Assembly (NCBI GenBank): GCA_041685915.1
Contig: JAWLEV010000011.1
Coordinates: 1 to 44,615, forward strand
Source: JAWLEV01 sp041685915
Lineage (GTDB): Bacteria > Chloroflexota > Anaerolineae > UBA1429
DNA: 44,615 nucleotides
Direction: 5' to 3'
Position numbers and translations under genes: made by a program. Numbering within the stretch: the stretch's first letter is position 1; the number at the start of each line of letters is the position of its first letter. This document shows, piece by piece, positions 39,846 to 44,615 of the stretch. Below the pieces are notes generated by a model, which saw nothing but the letters and a program-made list of their open reading frames with translations, had not been told where the DNA came from and ran no database searches.

Positions 39846-40694
39846 CTAGCGTACCAGTAATACTGGCACGTCGATCTTGTCCAGAAAATCAAGCACGGCC
39901 TCGTCTCGTATCGTGGAGCACCGTCGGGGCAGCACGACGGTGCCAAAATCCTGCTGCGCCACCAGCGCGGCCAGGTGGGAGGCTCTCGATTCACTCAAGG
40001 TCTGATATTGAACTTGCAGCCCCCGTCCTTCCAGCCACGTCTCCGCCCGTGCGCGAAGGCGGCTGGCGGGCTCCGATTCGCCGGCCAGGATAAGGACCAT
40101 CAGTCTATCGTCGTCGCGCCTGGCCAGGGTTGAGGCTGCAGACAGGGCGCGGTGTGCAGCCTGAGAGCCGTCGTAGATGACCAACACGGGGCGCTCGAGT
40201 CGGGCTCCCGCCTGGAGAATCATGGTCGGGATAGGAATCTCGGAGAGCACCTGGCGAATGGTTGGTCCCAACTGCCCGGTCTCAAACGTAGACCAGGCCT
40301 CCTTGCCCAGAATGACCATATCGGCTTCTGAGGCCGCCTCCAAAATTCGGGGTACCACACGCCCCCGCACCCTGTGGAACGTGCATTGTACGCCGATCCA
40401 CTCTGTCGTTCGACGAAAGCGCCGACGCATCTGTCGGGCCTGTGCTTCCAGTTGTCGCGCCAGTTCCCTTGCGTCCAAGGGATGACACGTGGCCGAAAAG
40501 ACCCCCACCTCTTCTGCAAAGGGCAGGGCACCCAGGCGTCGTACATCTACATCTTCGATAAAAAGGGCCTGCAGTTCCGCTCGCAGGCGGGTAGCCAATT
40601 CGGCTGCCGCCTGCAAAGCGGATAGGCTATGGGAGGAGGCATCGAGAGCTACCAAAATGCGCTCTATTTCCTCACTTTGTTGTCGCTCACTCAT
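39846..40694 (-). CDS. Tandem universal stress protein
   Basis: 282 residues with two USP domains (about 10-155 and 160-282). The first opens ILVALDASSHSLSALQAAAELA, the second VLVIYDGSQAAHRALSAASTLA. The usual ATP motif (G-x2-G-x9-G-S/T) is weak in both (VPRILEAASEADMVILGK; FGTVVLPRRC), so ATP binding is uncertain. Start overlaps the stop of the Lon-like gene (ATGA), so the two are coupled and probably respond together to stress. Confidence 0.85.
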   Translation of the reverse strand: MSERQQSEEIERILVALDASSHSLSALQAAAELATRLRAELQALFIEDVDVRRLGALPFAEEVGVFSATCHPLDARELARQLEAQARQMRRRFRRTTEWIGVQCTFHRVRGRVVPRILEAASEADMVILGKEAWSTFETGQLGPTIRQVLSEIPIPTMILQAGARLERPVLVIYDGSQAAHRALSAASTLARRDDDRLMVLILAGESEPASRLRARAETWLEGRGLQVQYQTLSESRASHLAALVAQQDFGTVVLPRRCSTIRDEAVLDFLDKIDVPVLLVR

Positions 40695-43138
40695 GCTTTC
40701 TCCTCCTCTTCCTCGCCGAACTTGGATCGTTTCTCTGCCAGTTCGACGAGGCGCTGCTGGACCCTGTAATTTACGGTACCTTCAGGATAGTTACCTTCCT
40801 CGTCCGGTTCGCCTGCTGGAACCCCGGTCAGGATCTCTATACCCTCATCCACCGTTTCCACGGCATAAATATGGAACTCGCCCGCCTCCACGGCGTCGAT
40901 CACATCCTGGCGCAGCATCAAGTTCTTGACATTGCTGACGGGGATGAGCACTCCCTGGTCGCCCGTCAGGCCGCGTTCCTTGCAGATATCGAAAAAGCCC
41001 TCGATCTTTTGGTTCACGCCACCGATGGCCTGCACCCCACCGCGCTGGTTAACAGAGCCTGTGACGGCCAACGATTGTTTTATGGGCAGATTGGCAAGGG
41101 AAGAAAGCAGCCCGTATAATTCCGCCGACGAGGCGCTGTCGCCCTCCACCTGACCATAGGATTGCTCAAAGACCAGGCTGGCGGACAGTGACAATGGTTT
41201 TTCCTCAGCATACCGCGCTCCCAAAAAGCCCGCCATGATCAACACGCCCTTGGAGTGGATGGGGCCTCCCAGTTCCACCTCGCGCTCTATGTCCACGACT
41301 TTGCCCTTGCCCATTCGCGTACGGGCCGTGATACGCGTTGGGCGGCCGAACATAAAGTTTCCCAAGGGAATGACAGAGAGGCCATTGATCTGACCAACTT
41401 TTTCGCCTTCGGTATCGATGAGGATCGTCTCGCGCAGGATGGCCTCTTGCATACGTTCACGCAGCCGGTCGGCGCGATAGACCTGGGCGTCTATGGCCTG
41501 CTGCACATCATCGGCGGTGACTACCGTATTGCCATTCTCCTGGGCCCAATAGTTGGCCTCGCGGAGGAGGTCGTCCACGTGCTCTTTTTTCGTAGAGAGC
41601 TTTTCTGTATCGCCTACCATACGGGCGGTATGCTCGATCACCCTTGCCACAGCACCTCGATCCAAGGGTTGAAGGCCAGCCTCATGGACCATGGTGCCGA
41701 TCATCCGCGCATACAGTTGTTGATTTTCCTCGCTACGGTCCATCTGTTCCGCAAAATCGGCTTCCACCTTGAACAGTTCCTGGAACTCGGGATCTAGCTG
41801 CCAGAGCAGATAATATAACATCCGATTACCAAACAGCCCGACCTTTACGTTCAGGGGGACAGGTTCCGGCTCAAGGGACACAGTGCTGATCAGGCTCAAT
41901 TGCCGTCCCAGTGACTCGATGCGGATTTTGTCGGAACTCATGGCGCGCTTGAGCGCCTCGTAAGCATAAGGTTCCATCAACACTTTGCGGGCGTCGAGTA
42001 GCAGATAACCTCCGTTGGCCCTGTGCAGAGCCCCGGGTTTGATGAGATGGAAATCGGTCATCAACGCTCCCATGCGGGCCCTGTGCTCGATGCGCCCAAT
42101 CAGGTTCTGATAGGTGGGATTGTCCTCATAGATGACGGGGGCATGCTCGGACTCGCTGTGGTCGACGATCACGTTCACCTTGTACTGGCGCATGCGCGCC
42201 TGCTGTCGCAAGGCCTGACGCCCTCCTCCGCCTCCCTCATCCTCCCCCTGCAGGGCATGCATAAGCTGTTGTGCATTCTGATCCTGGGGCAGAAAATCCT
42301 CTGCATTCTCCACCACGTCTTCCTGCACGGCGTCGAGATGCTCGATGATATCGGGATAGTCTTCGTATTTCTCGCGCAGTTCGTCGATCAGGCCGCCGAC
42401 GGCCAGGTTAGCCATCTCTCGGTTGAGGTCGTCCAGTTCTTCCCGCATCTGCCGCTGCCAACTTGGTACCTGACGGAGGATCTCCTGTAACTCGTCCTGT
42501 ACCTGTGACACCTTTTCCTGGAGACGTTCCTGTTCCTCCTCTGAGAGGCGCTGGATCTCTTCGGGGGATAGTACCTCACCGTCGCGACTGGGGGCCACCG
42601 CGAGACCGGCCGGTGTGCGAATAAGTCTCACGTTTTCTTGCTGTGCTCTCTGCTGGAGTTCCTGGAAGGCGTTCTGTTGCCTCTCTCTGAATCTCTCCAT
42701 GATGGATTGGCGGCGCGACTGATATTCCTCGCTCTCAAAGGCTGCAGATAGTGCAGTATCGAATTGCTCCACCAAGTCGTCCATGTCGTCGCGGAACTCG
42801 ACACCCATACCCGCTGGCAGTTCTAGAAGGCGGGGCTTGTTCTCATCCTCAAAGTTTTTGACGTAACACCGGTCCGGCGGCACCGCCTTTTCTTCGGCCT
42901 TTTCCTCAAAGAACCCGCGCATAAGGGACTCTTTGCCTATGCCTGACGAACCCATGGCAAAGATGTTAAAACCATCGTCCTCAATCCCTATTCCAAACTG
43001 CATGGCCTCCACGGCCCGCTCCTGCCCGATGACCTCTGCCAGATCCTCCAGGTCATCGGTAGTTTCAAAGCCCAGACTCTGAGGGTCCGTGTGTTGATAC
43101 AGTTTGGTGGGTTCTAATTGCTTCGAATCGTTTGCCAT
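40691..43138 (-). CDS. Lon-like ATP-dependent protease (AAA_32 type)
   Basis: 815 residues. Walker A GSSGIGKES at 63-71; a long helical insertion (about 110-290, FRERQQNAFQELQQRAQQ); HRANGGYLLLDARKVL is Walker B. C-terminal Lon protease domain with the catalytic pair Ser668 (EGDSASSAEL) and Lys711 (GGVNQKIEG). This is the plan of the LonC/AAA_32 group, which lacks the LON substrate-binding N-domain. Degrades or processes cytoplasmic proteins. AAAGGAG before the ATG. A 15-nt palindrome lies 37 nt upstream. The gene leads a leftward run with usp, aldolase, sixA and nrdJ. Confidence 0.95.
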   Translation of the reverse strand: MANDSKQLEPTKLYQHTDPQSLGFETTDDLEDLAEVIGQERAVEAMQFGIGIEDDGFNIFAMGSSGIGKESLMRGFFEEKAEEKAVPPDRCYVKNFEDENKPRLLELPAGMGVEFRDDMDDLVEQFDTALSAAFESEEYQSRRQSIMERFRERQQNAFQELQQRAQQENVRLIRTPAGLAVAPSRDGEVLSPEEIQRLSEEEQERLQEKVSQVQDELQEILRQVPSWQRQMREELDDLNREMANLAVGGLIDELREKYEDYPDIIEHLDAVQEDVVENAEDFLPQDQNAQQLMHALQGEDEGGGGGRQALRQQARMRQYKVNVIVDHSESEHAPVIYEDNPTYQNLIGRIEHRARMGALMTDFHLIKPGALHRANGGYLLLDARKVLMEPYAYEALKRAMSSDKIRIESLGRQLSLISTVSLEPEPVPLNVKVGLFGNRMLYYLLWQLDPEFQELFKVEADFAEQMDRSEENQQLYARMIGTMVHEAGLQPLDRGAVARVIEHTARMVGDTEKLSTKKEHVDDLLREANYWAQENGNTVVTADDVQQAIDAQVYRADRLRERMQEAILRETILIDTEGEKVGQINGLSVIPLGNFMFGRPTRITARTRMGKGKVVDIEREVELGGPIHSKGVLIMAGFLGARYAEEKPLSLSASLVFEQSYGQVEGDSASSAELYGLLSSLANLPIKQSLAVTGSVNQRGGVQAIGGVNQKIEGFFDICKERGLTGDQGVLIPVSNVKNLMLRQDVIDAVEAGEFHIYAVETVDEGIEILTGVPAGEPDEEGNYPEGTVNYRVQQRLVELAEKRSKFGEEEEEKA

Positions 43139-43174
43139 CGAAATCTCTCCTTTTTCACTGCTAGATTCTTCCTG

Positions 43175-43189
43175 CTCGTTGACAACGAG
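43175..43189. promoter_or_regulatory. Palindrome upstream of the Lon-like gene
   Basis: CTCGTTG-A-CAACGAG, 7-bp arms around one A. It starts 36 nt before the ATG and overlaps TTGTCA on the leftward strand, a possible -35 box. It does not resemble the CIRCE element of HrcA. Candidate operator for stress control of lon-usp. Confidence 0.4.
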
Positions 43190-43213
43190 GCCTGACCGCA
43201 GATCTCCCTCTTT

Positions 43214-43429
43214 TCATCGTTGTGTCAGTGGTGAGATCGACCATCGCGCTATATCTGATGGTATCTCATATATTGTATATACGTCAACTCCATTATATTT
43301 CCAAAAGGGAGTATACAGGGTGCCTTTTGTACCACGGTCGACCGCACAAACCACGGCGCGGCCCAAACCGTTGTTGGCCTGGGCTTCTGTCAGTGTGATA
43401 TGCTTTTTACGCTGCTGCTCTCTCCACAC
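43214..43429 (-). CDS. Possible 71-residue protein
   Basis: GTG at 43429, overlapping the end of the interrupted gene by 23 nt; ends 75 nt before the Lon-like start. Composition is coding-like (ITLTEAQANNGLGRAVVCAVDRG, then TPFWKYNGVDVYTIYEIPSD) but no family is recognised and the ribosome binding site is weak. It contains one copy of the 26-nt repeat at 43336-43361. Could also be the decayed end of the preceding gene or simple chance. Confidence 0.3.
   Translation of the reverse strand: MWREQQRKKHITLTEAQANNGLGRAVVCAVDRGTKGTLYTPFWKYNGVDVYTIYEIPSDIARWSISPLTQR
43336..43361 (-). repeat. 26-nt inverted pair, copy A
   Basis: Read leftward it begins CCGCGCCGTGGTTTG and ends TCGACC. It matches copy B at 44102-44127 at 23 of 26 positions in opposite orientation. 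The pair flanks the interrupted gene. Confidence 0.6.
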
Positions 43430-44057
43430 GGATGGTTTCCACTTCGCGACCTATGCGCCGCACACCATCGTAAAGGTAGGCGTAGAGCGTGTACAGCCCT
43501 GGCTCTTCGGGGCTTATCTGGGCAGAATAGGTTGCCTCTTCGCCAGGCTCAAGTTCTTTGGTCTCCACGATGGCCAGTTCCTCAAACTCACCGCTGGGTG
43601 TATCTGCTCAGAACTCGAGGCTCAATCCCCGTCCCGCCGAGAGACCGCCCACTGTGGCCTCCACGCGGATCTGCTCGCCCACGACGGAATGGGGCTCGGT
43701 CATGGCAAAAAGGCTGACCAGTTCGGCCACCTCTGCACCCACGGTGATGGGGACGCTGGGGGACTCCCAATGGAAACGGGCGCCCTCTCTCCACCCGTCG
43801 ATGGTCACATAGACGCTTCCCGTCCTGTTCGCCGAGATCTGGAAGGGAAGTTGGCGTTCCTCGTCCGGGCTGAGGGAAGAGACATAGGTTCCGGTGCCCA
43901 GTACCCCAATCCTGTACACGTCCAAGGAGTTCAGGTTCACGTCCAGCCCGGTAAGTTCCTGTGCGCCTACATTCTTCAGTCTAAGCGTAACCCAATGCTG
44001 ACCTGTGTCTATGCTATCTGGCATGATCTCGTATTCGAGAGGATATTTGACGGCCAT
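43407..44057 (-). pseudogene. Two-domain beta-sandwich protein interrupted by in-frame TGA
   Basis: AAGGAGG precedes the ATG at 44057. Codons 1-149 end GLSAGRGLSLEF, then TGA (43610-43608), then 66 more codons in the same frame: ADTPSGEFEELAIVETKELE, through GLYTLYAYLYDGVRRIG, to TAA at 43409-43407. The full 216-codon frame encodes two CARDB/Ig-like beta-sandwich domains; the TGA falls in the second. Domain 1 is PLEYEIMPDSIDTGQHWVTLR to about residue 105. The sequence after the stop is clearly protein-like and continues the domain, so this is a nonsense change, a sequence error or stop recoding. A one-base change from TGG (Trp) would explain it. No signal peptide. Confidence 0.75.
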
Positions 44058-44101
44058 AGTTGCCTCCTTCTTACTTCAGATCGTGCCTACACTTGTGTGA
44101 T

Positions 44102-44127
44102 CCGCGCCCTGGTTTGTGCGGCCGATC
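44102..44127 (+). repeat. 26-nt inverted pair, copy B
   Basis: Begins CCGCGCCCTGGTTTG and ends CCGATC; 23 of 26 positions match copy A (43336-43361) in opposite orientation. It lies in the leader of the interrupted gene, 45 nt before its start codon. Confidence 0.6.
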
Positions 44128-44160
44128 CATTGTCCATGATCTTGCCCTGCGTGTGTTCCA

Positions 44161-44205
44161 GGGGAGATGAGGTGTGTTGTCGAAATCATCTCTATCTGTC
44201 TCCCC
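44161..44205 (-). promoter_or_regulatory. Leader with two exclusive hairpins
   Basis: In the leftward leader, TCTCCCC (44199-44205) can pair with GGGGAGA (44161-44167), or TCATCTC (44186-44192) with GAGATGA (44164-44170). Both 7-bp stems share the same distal arm, so only one can form. No T-tract is attached. It may be a regulatory leader or chance. Confidence 0.35.
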
Positions 44206-44215
44206 GCAAATACCT

Positions 44216-44243
44216 ATTATACTTGAAAGATTGAGAAAGTCAA
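44216..44243 (-). promoter_or_regulatory. Promoter of the interrupted gene
   Basis: Leftward: TTGACT (44243-44238), 16-nt spacer, TATAAT (44221-44216). The boxes and the 16-nt spacing match the promoters at 298 and 2404, without the CCTA operator. Start near 44208 gives a leader of about 150 nt. Confidence 0.75.
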
Positions 44244-44350
44244 AAACGAAACCTTGTTTTACGGAATGGTAGGAATCGTTTACACTAGGGGCGTTCCATT
44301 GTCGGCATCGTTCTAGAGGTGATAGGCTATAAAGGAATAGGAGGGGCATA

Positions 44351-44615
44351 ATGCACCAGGAATCGCAGACCATGCACGCACAGGACATGCAGGAGCATGG
44401 AGGAAACGGCGAATCCCATGGGGGCGATCATGGTGGACATGGAGGACATGCCGGTCACGAACAGATGTTCCGTCGGCGGTTTTGGATCAACCTTGTCCTG
44501 ACCATCCCCATCCTGTTGTTCAGCCCCATGCTGCAGGAGTGGCTTGGTTTCAGTATGCCCACGTTCCCCGGGAGTCGGTGGGTGGGTGCGCTCTTTGCTT
44601 TCGCCGTCTTTTTCT
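44351..44615 (+). CDS. Copper-type P1B ATPase, N-terminal fragment
   Basis: 88 residues are in the window; the gene runs off the edge. AGGAGGGG precedes the ATG. The first 40 residues are rich in His, Gly and Met (GGDHGGHGGHAGHEQM), a metal-binding leader in place of a CxxC domain, as in CopB-type (P1B-3) ATPases. The first two membrane helices follow (FWINLVLTIPILLFSPMLQEW; WVGALFAFAVFF). Probable exporter of Cu or Ag. It is a different gene from the fragment at 2-139, since about 600 residues would be missing between them. Confidence 0.85.
   Translation, partial: MHQESQTMHAQDMQEHGGNGESHGGDHGGHGGHAGHEQMFRRRFWINLVLTIPILLFSPMLQEWLGFSMPTFPGSRWVGALFAFAVFF

Larger units (their letters stand above)
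44058..44350. other. 293-bp divergent region
   Basis: Between the interrupted gene (leftward) and the copper ATPase (rightward). Holds the leftward promoter at 44216-44243, a leader of about 150 nt with competing hairpins (44161-44205) and repeat copy B (44102-44127). For the rightward gene I see AGGAGGGG before the ATG but only weak promoter boxes (for example TACACT at 44281-44286). Confidence 0.6.

Noticed and set aside
43608..43610. Selenocysteine at the in-frame TGA
   Set aside because: No convincing SECIS stem in the next 40 nt (only a 4-bp CACC/GGTG stem), the domain is not a redox type, and Trp fits by one base.
43104..44234. Rightward open frame of 376 codons over the interrupted gene
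   Set aside because: Overlaps a leftward gene with strong ribosome site and domain structure; its product has no recognisable motif. It may simply reflect the codon pattern of the opposite strand.
1..44615. Circular replicon joining the two ATPase ends
   Set aside because: The fragments total about 130 residues of a gene of roughly 700, and the content is chromosomal.

Overview
This 44.6 kb window is a bacterial chromosomal segment (it carries the NAD+-dependent DNA ligase, a ribonucleotide reductase and quinolinate synthase). The mix of families fits a Chloroflexota-like bacterium, probably from a warm or low-oxygen habitat: two SHOCT membrane proteins, an adenosylcobalamin-type class II ribonucleotide reductase, PolX with a PHP domain, a LonC-like protease, a DeoC-type fructose-bisphosphate aldolase, App1 phosphatase, a GerMN lipoprotein, a serpin and many phosphoribosyltransferases. 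This is inference from gene content; no rRNA or tRNA gene is present to settle it. Start sites mostly follow strong AGGAGG-type ribosome binding sites. I see no insertion sequence, prophage, CRISPR array or tRNA.

Layout. From 1 to 18.4 kb every gene reads rightward; from 18.45 to 44.06 kb every gene reads leftward; the two arms converge on a hairpin terminator at 18.4 kb. Both window ends lie inside copper-type P1B ATPases (a C-terminus at 2-139 and a His-rich N-terminus from 44351). The first ATPase is followed by two small SHOCT proteins, the second of which has a His/Met/Trp repeat, and a perfect 12-bp terminator.

1.2-13.6 kb is a dense sulfur-trafficking region: cysteine desulfurase 1, an Rrf2 regulator with IscR-like ligands, CysK, a MoaD/ThiS-like carrier ending in GGG, LarE, an unknown 115-residue protein, cysteine desulfurase 2, MnmA, MetY, MetX, MetW, a MoeB/ThiF-type E1 enzyme, NadA and CysE. 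The parts suggest a route in which the E1 enzyme and a desulfurase load sulfur on the carrier as a thiocarboxylate for cysteine (CysK) and/or homocysteine (MetY) synthesis, while desulfurase 2 feeds MnmA for tRNA 2-thiouridine. The Rrf2 promoter carries an inverted repeat CCTA-N18-TAGG over its start region, and a near copy of the whole promoter-operator unit lies at 298-355 in front of the SHOCT genes. A DUF3343 sulfur/selenium-carrier-like protein lies a little further on (16.6 kb), overlapping a beta-helix protein.

13.7-18.4 kb holds a Cys-rich membrane-anchored protein, the beta-helix protein, DUF3343, a possible microprotein and an MFS exporter. On the leftward arm, 18.45-25.6 kb holds an alpha/beta hydrolase, a GerMN lipoprotein, two phosphoribosyltransferases around a lipoprotein serpin, a metallo-beta-lactamase-fold hydrolase and an App1 phosphatase. 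25.6-32.2 kb is a DNA-repair block: a small unknown gene, LigA, rhomboid protease, PolX, a helix-hairpin-helix protein resembling the PolX N-terminus, and a family 4-type uracil-DNA glycosylase that has lost all four iron-sulfur cysteines. 32.3-43.1 kb holds an MgtC/DUF4010 membrane protein, a PEBP protein, ApgM-type phosphoglycerate mutase, dodecin, NrdJ (with an unusually short C-terminal tail), SixA, aldolase, a tandem universal stress protein and a Lon-like protease.

The most striking local anomalies are the cluster-less glycosylase, an in-frame TGA that cuts a two-domain beta-sandwich protein at 43.4-44.06 kb, a 26-nt inverted pair that flanks that gene, and the duplicated Rrf2-type promoter-operator.
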